A stretch of 64,000 nucleotides of DNA from Pseudomonas alloputida (GTDB lineage: Bacteria; Pseudomonadota; Gammaproteobacteria; Pseudomonadales; Pseudomonadaceae): the NCBI RefSeq assembly GCF_021283545.2, contig NZ_CP128540.1, positions 1,399,501-1,463,500 of the forward strand, given 5' to 3'. Positions 1-9,093 of the stretch are shown piece after piece (position 1 is the first letter of the stretch; each line of letters starts with the position of its first letter). Under the pieces are notes generated by a model, which saw only the letters and a program-made list of their open reading frames with translations, was not told where the DNA came from and searched no databases. The position numbers were made by a program, and so were the translations under genes.

Positions 1-702
1 CAGCGCTCGCTGACCATGCAGCGCGAGCTGGTGCGAGCGGTGTCCCACGAGCTTCGCACGCCGGTGGCGCGCCTGCGCTTTGGCTTGGAGATGATCGAAA
101 GCGCCACGACTGAACAGGTGCGGGCTAAGCATCTGGCGGGCATGGACGGGGATATTCAGGACCTCGACAAGCTGGTCGACGAGATGCTGACCTACGCCCG
201 CCTGGAGCAGGGCGCACCGGCCTTGAAGTTCCAGCGGGTCGATCTGGATGCCTTGCTCGATCGGGTGATCGAAGAGCTGGCACCTTTGCGTGCCGAGGTG
301 CGGGTTGTGCGCGGCGACTGCCAGGGCGCGGATGCCGAAGGCGCCTGGGTCGAGGCCGAGCCGCGCTACTTGCACCGGGCCCTGCAGAACCTTGTCGGCA
401 ATGCCATGCGCCATGCCGAGGGCGAAGTGCGCCTGAGCTATCAGCTGGGCCAGCAACGTTGCCGTATCGATGTGGAGGATGACGGCCCGGGGATCCCCGA
501 GGGCTTCTGGGACCGCATCTTCACGCCCTTCACCCGCCTCGATGACAGCCGTACCCGTGCCTCGGGCGGGCACGGGTTGGGCTTGTCGATCGTACGGCGG
601 ATCATCTACTGGCACGCGGGCCGGGCCACAGTGGGCCGCAGCGAGGCGTTGGGCGGTGCCTGCTTCAGCCTGAACTGGCCAAGGCAGCAGGCACCGCTGT
701 AA
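1..702 (+). CDS. Sensor histidine kinase, C-terminal part (gene starts left of window)
   Basis: Open from the first base, so the sensor and membrane part is outside the window. What remains is the transmitter: an H-box (SHELRTPVARLRFG) with the phosphoacceptor His about 17 codons in, a dimerisation helix pair, then the HATPase_c domain with an N-box (LVGNAMRHA), G1 (DDGPGIPEG) and G2 (GHGLGLSIV). This is the core of an inner-membrane two-component kinase of the RstB/CpxA-like class. Its response regulator is probably the gene just upstream, out of view. The next gene is on the other strand and the two stop codons lie only a few bases apart. Specific signal unknown. Confidence 0.93.
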   Translation, partial: QRSLTMQRELVRAVSHELRTPVARLRFGLEMIESATTEQVRAKHLAGMDGDIQDLDKLVDEMLTYARLEQGAPALKFQRVDLDALLDRVIEELAPLRAEVRVVRGDCQGADAEGAWVEAEPRYLHRALQNLVGNAMRHAEGEVRLSYQLGQQRCRIDVEDDGPGIPEGFWDRIFTPFTRLDDSRTRASGGHGLGLSIVRRIIYWHAGRATVGRSEALGGACFSLNWPRQQAPL

Positions 703-705
703 AGG

Positions 706-1407
706 TCAGACGCTGACCAGGCTCAGCAGGTGGCCGTCCTGCAGGCAGAACTGGCCTTGCAGCTCTGCGCCTTGCTGCCACTGCGGTGACAGGTCGGTGA
801 GCAGGCGCAAGCGCGCCAGCCCTTCCGCGGACCAGTCGAGCACTTCTGCGTGTTCGAAGTAGAAGCGTTGGCGAGTCAGTGGGTACAGGGTCTTGAACAA
901 GCTTTCCTTCAGCGAAAAGGTCAAGGTAACGGTCAGGCCGAGCTGACGGCGGTCCAGGCGCTCCAGCTCTGCCGGGATAAGGATTTCACCCATCAGCCGC
1001 TCGGCGCGCTCGTCATCCAGCAAGGCTTCCTGATCCAGGCCCAGACCTTGGCAGCTGTTTTCGCCGGCGACCACCGCAGCGGCCCAGCCCTTGCCGTGTG
1101 TGATCGAGCCATGAATACCGGCGGGCCAGATGGGCGAGCGGTCTTCGTGGGTGCCGGGCACGTAGTCGCGACCGTCCAGGTGCTGGAGCGCGGCGCGGGC
1201 ACATACGCGACCGGCCAGGTACTCGGCCTGGCGCTTGGCGACCGAGCGCTGCAGGCTGGCGCTGGGCACGATACCGGCGCGCTGGAAGTCGTCGGTTGCC
1301 AGGTGGGCAGGGTCGAAGGCGCAACTGACCAGCACCGCGCCGGGCAATGGACGGGGCAGGGGCCAGTGGTGCCGGAGCGGGGCGCAGCAGGCGGGAAGTG
1401 TGTTCAT
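706..1407 (-). CDS. pcpS: 4'-phosphopantetheinyl transferase (EntD/Sfp/PcpS type)
   Basis: Transfers phosphopantetheine from CoA to a serine of carrier proteins (fatty-acid ACP, siderophore peptide synthetases). It shows the family signatures in order: the SITHGKGWAAAVVA stretch, the Mg-binding GLGLDQE and the FSLKESLFKTLYP block, where KES carries the catalytic Glu/Lys. The 233-residue length fits the EntD-like group. The start is placed at the internal ATG giving MNTLPACCAPLRHH; the frame runs 25 codons further upstream, but that part does not resemble the family. Pseudomonads usually have a single broad-range enzyme of this kind (PcpS in P. aeruginosa), which is the basis for the symbol; the name is inference by family and synteny. 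Confidence 0.88.
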   Translation of the reverse strand: MNTLPACCAPLRHHWPLPRPLPGAVLVSCAFDPAHLATDDFQRAGIVPSASLQRSVAKRQAEYLAGRVCARAALQHLDGRDYVPGTHEDRSPIWPAGIHGSITHGKGWAAAVVAGENSCQGLGLDQEALLDDERAERLMGEILIPAELERLDRRQLGLTVTLTFSLKESLFKTLYPLTRQRFYFEHAEVLDWSAEGLARLRLLTDLSPQWQQGAELQGQFCLQDGHLLSLVSV

Positions 1408-1488
1408 GGCGGCTATTGTGCCAGCTGTGCAGGCGCTAAGGGAGGTGGCGTGGTAACGCCTCCTTTCCCACAACGATTGCACAATCTT

Positions 1489-2280
1489 TTATTTGAACAC
1501 CTTCTTGAAGAACGCCTGCATATCTGCCCAGGAACGCTCGTCCGCTGCCTTGTTATAGCCAATGTCCGGCCCCCCATGTTCACCGTGGCTCAGCCGATCG
1601 GCATCGGGGTTGGTGAACCCGTGCTTGGCCCCTTCAATACTGACGAACTGGTAGTTGACCTTGGCCGCATCCATCTCGGCCTTAAATGCCTCCACCTGCT
1701 GTGGGGTGACCATGCTGTCCGCCGCACCATGCTCGACCAGGATATCGGCCCGCACCACGCCAGGTTTTGCCGGGGTCTGGGTGGCCAGTGCGCCATGGAA
1801 GCTCACCACGCCATCGAGCTTTTCTCCCCGGCGTGCGGCATCGAGCACCACCTTGCCGCCAAAACAGTAGCCGACAGCGCCCAGTTGATGCTTGTTCACA
1901 TTCGGCTGCTTCTTCAACAACTCCAGGCCCGCGTCGAAGCGCGCTGCTGCTGCGGCCGGGTCCTTCATCGCTGCGGCCATGAATGCCTGGGCATCCTGCG
2001 GATGCTCGGTGTGCTTGCCATCGCCGTACATGTCGATGGCCAGTGCCTTGTAGCCCAGGGCGGCGAGATCTCTCGCACGACGCTTGGCATAGTCGTTCAG
2101 GCCCCACCATTCATGCACCACAACGATGCCTGGGCGTTTGCCGTCCAGCGCGTCATCGTAGGCGTAGTAGCCGACGAGGCGGTTGCCATCGTCGTCCTGA
2201 TACGGAATTTCACGGGTCACTACCGCCGCTTGGGCGAGGGCGGCGCTGCACATCAGGGTCAGGGCCAGCAGGGCTCGCAT
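1489..2280 (-). CDS. Secreted dienelactone hydrolase family protein
   Basis: An alpha/beta hydrolase of the DLH family with an N-terminal signal peptide (MRALLALTLMCSAALAQA, likely cut after AQA). The nucleophile elbow is GYCFGG with Cys instead of Ser, as in true dienelactone hydrolases; the Asp and His appear downstream near HGAADSMVT and EGAKHGFTNP. The ATG at 2280 has AAGGAG 8 bases upstream; a GTG two codons earlier is too close to that site. The gene diverges from oprH and shares about 130 bp of upstream DNA with it. The physiological substrate is unknown; the signal peptide makes a role in classical chlorocatechol breakdown unlikely. Confidence 0.88.
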   Translation of the reverse strand: MRALLALTLMCSAALAQAAVVTREIPYQDDDGNRLVGYYAYDDALDGKRPGIVVVHEWWGLNDYAKRRARDLAALGYKALAIDMYGDGKHTEHPQDAQAFMAAAMKDPAAAAARFDAGLELLKKQPNVNKHQLGAVGYCFGGKVVLDAARRGEKLDGVVSFHGALATQTPAKPGVVRADILVEHGAADSMVTPQQVEAFKAEMDAAKVNYQFVSIEGAKHGFTNPDADRLSHGEHGGPDIGYNKAADERSWADMQAFFKKVFK

Positions 2281-2310
2281 GTTCACAACTCCTTGTTTTG
2301 CTATCGGTTC

Positions 2311-2366
2311 GTTCAGCCGGGGTTCAGCCAGGGTTCAGTCGCGGTTCAGGGTGCCCTGATTACTCT
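2311..2366 (+). promoter_or_regulatory. oprH-phoPQ promoter with four PhoP half-sites
   Basis: GTTCAG occurs four times at 2311, 2322, 2333 and 2343, spaced 11, 11 and 10 bp. PhoP boxes are direct GTTTA-like hexamers at 11-bp steps. The last repeat is 12 bp before TACTCT (2361-2366), which fits the TAnnnT -10 element of PhoP-dependent promoters. oprH starts at 2410. Autoregulation of oprH-phoPQ by PhoP is established in P. aeruginosa; binding here is inferred. Confidence 0.82.
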
Positions 2367-2409
2367 AGCTTCCAGACCGAAACAGCGCACCCAACTGGAG
2401 TACCCAGCC

Positions 2410-3015
2410 ATGAAAACCTTCAATACCCTGCTTGCCGCCATGGCCGTCTGTGCCGCTGGCATCACCACCGCCCAGGCCGCGGACGACAACTTCGCCAGCC
2501 TCACCTACGGCCAGACCAGCGACAAAGTCCGCAAGTCCGGCCTGCTGCAACGCAACACCGACCACCTCAACGCCGACGGTATCATCGGCAAGGACGATAC
2601 CTGGGGTGTGCGTCTGGGCAAGATCAACGACCAGGGCCGCTACTACATGACCTATGACAACGTCTCTGGCGACCACAGTGGCCTGAAGTTGCGCCAGGAA
2701 AACCTGCTTGGCAGCTACGACTTGTTCCTGCCGGTGGGCGATACCACCAAGCTGTTCGGTGGTGGCAGCCTGGGTGTGACCAAACTGACCCAGGACTCGC
2801 CAGGCGCCAGCCGGGACACTGACTACGGTTATGCCTACGGCTTGCAGGCCGGTGTGATCCAGGACATCACCGACAAGGCCTCGGTCGAACTGGGCTACCG
2901 TTACCTGCGCACCAATGCCGCGACCGAGGTGGGCGCACATGGCGGGCCGAAGGACGGCACCCTGCGTCTGACCAGCAGCGCCCAGACCTACCTGGCGGCT
3001 TCATACAAGTTCTGA
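2410..3015 (+). CDS. oprH: Outer membrane protein H1 (OprH)
   Basis: Small eight-stranded beta-barrel of the outer membrane that binds LPS and replaces divalent cations when Mg2+ is low. 201 residues with a signal peptide (MKTFNTLLAAMAVCAAGITTAQA), alternating amphipathic strands such as GRYYMTYDNVSG and ASVELGYRYLR, and a C-terminal aromatic ending (AASYKF) typical of BAM substrates. GGAG lies 9 bases before the ATG at 2410. The same frame is open for about 1.5 kb upstream, but that part is antisense to the hydrolase and PPTase genes and is not coding. First gene of the PhoP-controlled operon. Confidence 0.95.
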   Translation: MKTFNTLLAAMAVCAAGITTAQAADDNFASLTYGQTSDKVRKSGLLQRNTDHLNADGIIGKDDTWGVRLGKINDQGRYYMTYDNVSGDHSGLKLRQENLLGSYDLFLPVGDTTKLFGGGSLGVTKLTQDSPGASRDTDYGYAYGLQAGVIQDITDKASVELGYRYLRTNAATEVGAHGGPKDGTLRLTSSAQTYLAASYKF

Positions 3016-3033
3016 CGGACGAGCCGCGTTATC

Positions 3034-3188
3034 CTGTACTGGCCTCTTCGCGGGCACGCCCGCTCCCACAGGTGCTGCACAAACCTCAGAACCTGTGCAG
3101 TGCCTTGGGTTTCTGCAGGTGCTACACAGGTTTCAGGGACTGTGCGATTACTGTGGGAGCGGGCGTGCCCGCGAAAGGGCCGGTACAG
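3034..3188. repeat. Inverted pair of Pseudomonas REP elements (oprH-phoP)
   Basis: Two copies of the GCGGGCACGCCCGC / GCGGGCGTGCCCGC core with CTCCCACAGG tails, one on each strand (about 3034-3072 and 3151-3188), lie inside the oprH-phoP spacer. The pair can fold into a large hairpin within the operon mRNA. This could lower phoPQ expression relative to oprH or stabilise the oprH message. Confidence 0.85.
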
Positions 3189-3211
3189 GCAATACACATA
3201 AGGAGCTGCAC

Positions 3212-3889
3212 ATGAAACTGCTGGTGGTCGAGGACGAAGCCCTGCTTCGCCATCACCTCTACACCCGCCTGGGCGAAAGCGGCCATGTGGTCGAGGCGGT
3301 CGCTGATGCCGAAGAGGCGCTGTACCAGGCCGAGCAGTACCATTTCGACCTTGCCATCATCGACCTGGGCCTGCCCGGTATCAGCGGCCTGGAGCTGATC
3401 ACGCGCCTGCGCAGCCAGGACAAGACCTTCCCCATTCTCATCCTCACAGCCCGTGGCAACTGGCAAGACAAGGTCGAGGGCCTGGCCGCCGGTGCCGACG
3501 ACTACCTGGTCAAGCCGTTCCAGTTCGAGGAGCTTGAAGCACGGCTCAATGCCCTGTTGCGCCGCTCCAGTGGTTTCACCCAGTCGACCATCGCCGCTGG
3601 CCCCTTGGTGCTTGACCTCAACCGCAAGCAGGCCACCCTCGACGAACAAGCCTTGGCCCTGACCGCCTACGAATACCGCATCCTCGAATACCTCATGCGC
3701 CATCACCAGCAGGTGGTGGCCAAGGATCGCCTGATGGAGCAGTTGTACCCAGGAGACGAAGAGCGCGACCCCAATGTCATCGAAGTGCTGGTTGGCCGCC
3801 TGCGCCGCAAGCTTGAAGGCGAGCGCGGCTTCAAACCCATCGACACGGTGCGCGGCCTGGGCTACCTGTTCACCGAGCGCTGCCGATGA
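3212..3889 (+). CDS. phoP: Response regulator PhoP
   Basis: OmpR-family transcription factor, 225 residues as in P. aeruginosa PhoP. Receiver domain about 1-115 with the acidic pair E7-D8, phosphoacceptor D51 (LAIIDLGLPG) and the switch Lys in DDYLVKPF; the C-terminal winged helix is about 125-222, with the recognition region DPNVIEVLVGRLRRKL. The start at 3212 has AAGGAG 7 bases upstream. It overlaps phoQ by 4 bp (ATGA), so the two are translationally coupled. It should activate its own operon through the repeats before oprH. Confidence 0.96.
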   Translation: MKLLVVEDEALLRHHLYTRLGESGHVVEAVADAEEALYQAEQYHFDLAIIDLGLPGISGLELITRLRSQDKTFPILILTARGNWQDKVEGLAAGADDYLVKPFQFEELEARLNALLRRSSGFTQSTIAAGPLVLDLNRKQATLDEQALALTAYEYRILEYLMRHHQQVVAKDRLMEQLYPGDEERDPNVIEVLVGRLRRKLEGERGFKPIDTVRGLGYLFTERCR

Positions 3890-5232
3890 TCCGCTCGCTG
3901 CGGGTGCGCCTGATGCTGGCCGCCGCAGTGTTGGCGCTGCTGTTCATGCTGGCGCTGCTGCCGGCCTTGCAGAAGGCCTTCAGCCTGGCTCTGCAGGAAT
4001 CGATCGAGCAGCGTCTGGCCTCGGATGTGACCACGCTGATTTCCGCTGCGCGTATCGAGCATGGCCGGTTGCAGATGCCGACACTGCTGCCGGACGAGCG
4101 CTACAACCTGCCCTACACAGGCCTGCTCGGCTATATCTTTGACCGCGATGGCAAACTGGTCTGGCAGTCGCGTGCCACCGCCGACCGGCACATCAACTAT
4201 CAGCCGCGCTATGACGGGCGCGGCAACGAGTTCGACCGCATTCACCAGTCAGATGGCGAAGAGTTCTTCGTATACGACGTCGAGATAAAGCTGCTGGGCG
4301 GGCAGAGCGCCGCCTACAGCATTGTCGCTCTACAGCCCGTGAGCGAGTACAAGGCCACCCTCAATGGCCTGCGCGAAAAGCTCTACCTGGGGTTCGGCGC
4401 TGCATTGCTGGCGCTCATGGTGTTGTTGTGGGCAGGCCTGACCTGGGGGCTGCGCTCGTTGCGACGCCTCAGCCACGAACTGGATGAAGTGGAATCCGGT
4501 GCACGTGACGGCCTGAGCGGCGAGCACCCACGCGAGTTGCTGCGCCTTACCCGCTCGCTCAACCGTCTGTTGCGCAGTGAGCGTGAGCAGCGCACGCGCT
4601 ACCGTGATTCGCTGGACGACCTGGCGCACAGCCTGAAGACGCCGCTGGCGGTGCTGCAGGGCGTGGGTGAAAGCTTGCAGCAGCGCAGCGGCGAGCGCGA
4701 GCAGGCGCGGGTGCTGCAAAGCCAGATCGAGCGCATGAGCCAGCAGATCGACTACCAGCTGCAACGCGCCAGCCTGCGCAAGAGTGGCCTGGTACGCCAC
4801 AGCGTATTGCTGCGGCCGTTGCTCGACAGCCTGTGCAGCACCTTGGCCAAGGTTTACCGGGAAAAACGTGTGGACGTGGTGCTGGAGTTGCCGGACGCGG
4901 CGCAGGTACCGATGGAGCAGGGCGCGTTGTTGGAAATGCTCGGCAACCTGCTGGAGAACGCCTACCGGCTGAGCCTGGGCCAAGTGCGGGTGAGCCTGAT
5001 GAAAGCGCCGGGGTATCTGACCTTGTGCATCGAGGACGACGGGCCGGGCGTGCCCGTCGACCAGCGTGAACGCATTCTGGAGCGTGGGGAGCGGCTGGAC
5101 AGCCAGCACCCGGGGCAGGGCATCGGCTTGGCAGTGGTCAAGGATATCGTCGACAGCTATGACGCCGAGCTGAGCCTTGGCGATTCGCCACTGGGGGGCG
5201 CTGCGTTCAGGATCACCTTCCACCTGGATTGA
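3886..5232 (+). CDS. phoQ: Sensor histidine kinase PhoQ
   Basis: Inner-membrane kinase sensing low Mg2+ and cationic peptides. TM1 is about residues 5-28, followed by a periplasmic sensor of about 130 residues that includes an acidic HQSDGEEFFVYDVE stretch. TM2 is about 167-187 (LYLGFGAALLALMVLLWAGL), then HAMP. The H-box DLAHSLKTPLAVLQ has its His near 248, and HATPase_c carries LLENAYRLS, DDGPGVPVD and GQGIGLAVV. The length of 448 matches the Pseudomonas family. It is the last gene of the operon; a hairpin-forming repeat follows at 5240. Confidence 0.96.
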   Translation: MIRSLRVRLMLAAAVLALLFMLALLPALQKAFSLALQESIEQRLASDVTTLISAARIEHGRLQMPTLLPDERYNLPYTGLLGYIFDRDGKLVWQSRATADRHINYQPRYDGRGNEFDRIHQSDGEEFFVYDVEIKLLGGQSAAYSIVALQPVSEYKATLNGLREKLYLGFGAALLALMVLLWAGLTWGLRSLRRLSHELDEVESGARDGLSGEHPRELLRLTRSLNRLLRSEREQRTRYRDSLDDLAHSLKTPLAVLQGVGESLQQRSGEREQARVLQSQIERMSQQIDYQLQRASLRKSGLVRHSVLLRPLLDSLCSTLAKVYREKRVDVVLELPDAAQVPMEQGALLEMLGNLLENAYRLSLGQVRVSLMKAPGYLTLCIEDDGPGVPVDQRERILERGERLDSQHPGQGIGLAVVKDIVDSYDAELSLGDSPLGGAAFRITFHLD

Positions 5233-5239
5233 TTCTTAG

Positions 5240-5287
5240 CCTGTGCCAGCCCGTTCGCAGGTCAATCCGCGAATGGGCCGGCACAGG
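5240..5287. repeat. REP-like imperfect inverted repeat after phoQ
   Basis: CCTGTGCC and GGCACAGG arms enclose a degenerate REP core (GCCCGTTCGCAGG against CCGCGAATGGGC). It lies 8 bp after the phoQ stop and could protect or end the transcript. There is no T-tract. Confidence 0.6.
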
Positions 5288-5299
5288 CAATCCACAAAG

Positions 5300-5355
5300 G
5301 GCGGATTTCCGCCATTCCTCCTTGTACAAATTCCGCCATCGGGCGGAAATCCGCC
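5300..5355 (+). promoter_or_regulatory. Twin palindromic upstream activator sites for dctA
   Basis: GGCGGATTTCCGCC (5300-5313) and its exact reverse complement GGCGGAAATCCGCC (5342-5355) lie 42 bp apart centre to centre, about four helical turns, and 80-135 bp upstream of the -24/-12 promoter. Position and symmetry fit enhancer sites for a sigma-54 activator. In P. aeruginosa, DctD with the kinase DctB drives dctA; assigning DctD here is inference. Confidence 0.65.
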
Positions 5356-5434
5356 AATCCGTCCCGGGAGTATCGCCCTGTCGTTGGGCATTTATCCCCA
5401 GCAAATACGGACCTTGCACCCTTCATGAGCATTT

Positions 5435-5450
5435 TGGCACCACCCTTGCT
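5435..5450 (+). promoter_or_regulatory. Sigma-54 (RpoN) promoter of dctA
   Basis: TGGCAC-CACCC-TTGCT matches the -24/-12 consensus exactly, with the invariant GG (5436-5437) and GC (5448-5449) 10 bp apart. Transcription would start near 5462, giving a leader of about 120 nt before dctA. Confidence 0.87.
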
Positions 5451-5570
5451 ATTGATCCTCGCAGAGGCCTGCCCAGGCAGCTCGAACACAACGACAAATC
5501 CCTCCAAGTGCAGGAGGGTTAGCGATTCAGGTGCCCCATCACCCTGGGAAGGGTGAACCGGCACACTTGA

Positions 5571-6905
<1,335 letters not shown>

Positions 6906-6925
6906 GAGCTGGTTGAAATGAGAAA

Positions 6926-6947
6926 GGCGACCAAAGGTCGCCTTTTT
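6926..6947 (+). terminator. Rho-independent terminator of dctA
   Basis: GGCGACC-AAA-GGTCGCC followed by TTTTT, 21 bp after the dctA stop. Confidence 0.93.
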
Positions 6948-7009
6948 CGTGTTAGCGCGGACCCTTGTGTGGGCCTTGCTCAATTTCTAAAAGCTGGCGC
7001 GATTGGACT

Positions 7010-7050
7010 GTGGGAGCGGGCTTGCCCGCGAACACGGGCGAAGCCCGTGG
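7010..7050. repeat. REP element between dctA and trmO 3' ends
   Basis: TGTGGGAGCGGGCTTGCCCG followed by CGAACACGGGCGAAGCCCGT: a standard P. putida REP with a second small hairpin (ACGGGCGAAGCCCGT). It sits between two convergent genes. Confidence 0.85.
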
Positions 7051-7053
7051 CCC

Positions 7054-7746
7054 TCAGCCCAGTACCACTTCCAACACCCGGATGACGTCCGGCTGCGGGT
7101 AATGCCACCTTACTTGCACATCCCAGAACTTCACCCCGTACACCCGCTCGGACGGTGGTATCTGGTAGGCCGGCCGTGGGTCCTGCGCCAGGCATTGCTC
7201 GATTAGCTCCACCAGCGGCTCGCTCAGGCGCAGCGCATGCTCGCGGGCCTGGAGCAAGGCGTTGTCGGCCCACTGCACGGCAATTGCCACCGGCGCTGCG
7301 TTGGCCATCTGGTTGCTGGCGCCAGCGATGCTGTCGGCATAGGGCACATACGGCTTGATATCCAGCACCGGCGTGCCGTCGAGCAGGTCGATCCCGGACA
7401 GCAGCAGGCGCCCGGGCTCCACGCCCTCCAGGCGTACCACCGACTGGCCGATGCCGTTGGGCCGGTGGGTGGCGCGGGTGGCGAACACCCCCATGCTCTT
7501 GTTGCCGCCCAGACGCGGAGGCCGCACTTTCAGGCGCGGCTTTTCCTCCAGGGCCTGGTGGAACAGGAACAGCAGCCACACATGGCTGACCTGTTCCAGG
7601 CCCTCGACCGCGTCACCTTGATCGAACGGCGGCAACAGTTCGAGTACGCCACGGGCGGCAGGCGCCAGTTGCGGCTGGCGCGGAATGGCGAACTTTTCCT
7701 TGAAACAGGAGTGGACGATGCCGACCGGGACAACCGTATGCTGCAT
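7054..7746 (-). CDS. trmO: tRNA (N6-threonylcarbamoyladenosine37-N6)-methyltransferase TrmO
   Basis: TsaA/TrmO-fold enzyme that methylates t6A37 of tRNA-Thr using SAM. Typical signatures are VGIVHSCFKEKFAIPRQP near the N-terminus, the LEQVSHVWLLFLFHQ strand, GVFATRATHRPNGIGQS (SAM site) and DIKPYVPYADS. The ATG at 7746 is used; a GTG two codons earlier directly follows the stop of the upstream gene (TGAGTGGCCATG), so the two genes are nearly fused and probably cotranslated. About 230 residues, the family size. Confidence 0.92.
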   Translation of the reverse strand: MQHTVVPVGIVHSCFKEKFAIPRQPQLAPAARGVLELLPPFDQGDAVEGLEQVSHVWLLFLFHQALEEKPRLKVRPPRLGGNKSMGVFATRATHRPNGIGQSVVRLEGVEPGRLLLSGIDLLDGTPVLDIKPYVPYADSIAGASNQMANAAPVAIAVQWADNALLQAREHALRLSEPLVELIEQCLAQDPRPAYQIPPSERVYGVKFWDVQVRWHYPQPDVIRVLEVVLG

Positions 7747-7752
7747 GGCCAC

Positions 7753-8214
7753 TCAGCCGCGCACGCGCAGGGTCAGGCCCTTGAGGAAGTTGCGCATCAA
7801 CTGGTCGCCACACGGGCGGTAGTTGTCGTGGCCAGCCTTGCGGAACAGCGCACTGAGCTCAGGTTTGCTGACCGGGAAGTTGACCGACTTGAGAATCGCG
7901 TGCAGGTCGTCTTCCTTGAGCTCAAAGGCCACACGCAGCTTCTTGAGGATCAGGTTGTTGGTTACCGGCAGCTCGATCGGTTGCTGCGGGCGGCTCTCGT
8001 CTTTGCCACGGCGGTAGATCACCAGGCCGTCAAGGAAGTGCGCCATCACCCGTTCCGGGCAGCGCACGAAGCCTTCCTCTTCTTCTTTTTTCAGGTAGGT
8101 GGCCAGCACCAGAGGATGCACTTCGAGGCCGGAGAGCCCGATGATTTCGGCCATCTTGGCGTCGTTCACCTTGAGCATGTAGCGCAGGCTGCGCAGGACG
8201 TCGTTGTGGTTCAT
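7753..8214 (-). CDS. DUF1456 (YehS-like) protein
   Basis: 153 residues made of two similar halves, the DUF1456 arrangement: MNHNDVLRSLRYMLKVNDAK with VMAHFLDGLVIYRRG in the first half, and NNLILKKLRVAFELKEDDLH with LMRNFLKGLTLRVRG in the second. It is mostly helical and soluble, with no signal or membrane segment. The biochemical role of the family (E. coli YehS) is not known. It sits immediately upstream of trmO in the same direction. The ATG at 8214 matches the conserved family N-terminus; the longer open frame does not. Confidence 0.85.
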   Translation of the reverse strand: MNHNDVLRSLRYMLKVNDAKMAEIIGLSGLEVHPLVLATYLKKEEEEGFVRCPERVMAHFLDGLVIYRRGKDESRPQQPIELPVTNNLILKKLRVAFELKEDDLHAILKSVNFPVSKPELSALFRKAGHDNYRPCGDQLMRNFLKGLTLRVRG

Positions 8215-8263
8215 TGCAGCAGAATCCTGTTCAGGTGCCGCGCATTCCAGCGCGGCGTATTGC

Positions 8264-8974
8264 TTAGAAACGTTCGGAGGTAGCCAGGTAACGCCATTGG
8301 CCCAAGGGCAGCTTGCCCATCGACACACCACCCAGGCGAATGCGTCGCATGCCTAAAAGCTCCAGGCGCAGGTAGGCGCATAGCTCGGAAATCTGTCCTG
8401 GTTGTGGGTTTTTCAACACCATGCGCAGGTGTGTCTCGTTCTGCCAGCTGGCCTTGGCCTTGGGCAACTCGCGGTCATTGCGCATGGCCCCACGCGCCAG
8501 GCGTTCCAGCGCCTGGGGGGTGGTTTCGCCGCGCACTTCAATGATGAACTCCTGCTCCAGGCGACGCAGGTCGGCCTCGATCTTGCGGGATACCCGCCAG
8601 TCCTGGGTAAACACCTGCAGGCCGCTGGCGCCACGCTCCAGCGGTGCCACGCAGGCCTGCCGGGCAAAATGCCCGTGCAGGGCGCGCACGCCTTCGCGGT
8701 GGGCCTCGCTGAGGCTGCCCATGTTCATGCTGGCGCGGGCATCTTCACTGTCCATGCCGGCTGGCTGGTTCAGCAGCAGGGTCACCGGCTCCAGGGTTTC
8801 GGCACGGGCGCCCGGCAGCAGCTCGACGCGCTGCTGCTCAACCTTGAACTGCGGCTGCTCGACCACCACGCCATCGACCGTTACCCAGCCTCCTTCAATG
8901 TACTGCTCGGCCTCGCGGCGGGAGCAGCCGAGCTGCTCGATGAGGCGTTTGGACAGGCGGACGGGTTCGGACAT
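8264..8974 (-). CDS. RsuA/RluB/E/F-type pseudouridine synthase homologue with altered catalytic motif
   Basis: 236 residues: an S4 RNA-binding domain (about 1-60: LSKRLIEQLGCSRREAEQYI), then a pseudouridine synthase domain. In the active-site motif normally read as GRLDxxTxGL, this protein has APLERGASGL, so the catalytic Asp position is Glu113 (codon GAG at 8636-8638) and the preceding GR is missing. The rest of the fold is recognisable (LEQEFIIEVRG, KNPQPGQISELCAYL, LELLGMRRIRLGGV). It could be an inactive RNA-binding relative or use Glu. The start at 8974 begins directly with the S4 domain. Confidence 0.85.
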   Translation of the reverse strand: MSEPVRLSKRLIEQLGCSRREAEQYIEGGWVTVDGVVVEQPQFKVEQQRVELLPGARAETLEPVTLLLNQPAGMDSEDARASMNMGSLSEAHREGVRALHGHFARQACVAPLERGASGLQVFTQDWRVSRKIEADLRRLEQEFIIEVRGETTPQALERLARGAMRNDRELPKAKASWQNETHLRMVLKNPQPGQISELCAYLRLELLGMRRIRLGGVSMGKLPLGQWRYLATSERF

Positions 8975-9093
8975 GGGGCAATTCGCAAGGCAGGGAAAGG
9001 CCTCCATTGTACCTGCCTGCAAGCGGTAGATGATGGGAATCTGTGTCAGATGCGCCATTTTGGACACATAGCGCGGCACATTCAGGCGCCGCC

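Noticed and set aside
850..3015. 721-codon open frame covering the left part of the window through oprH
   Set aside because: Only the last 201 codons are OprH. The rest is antisense to the PPTase and dienelactone hydrolase genes and has no family-like sequence.
7010..7050. Rho-independent terminator
   Set aside because: Hairpin matches the Pseudomonas REP consensus and lacks a T-run; listed as a repeat.
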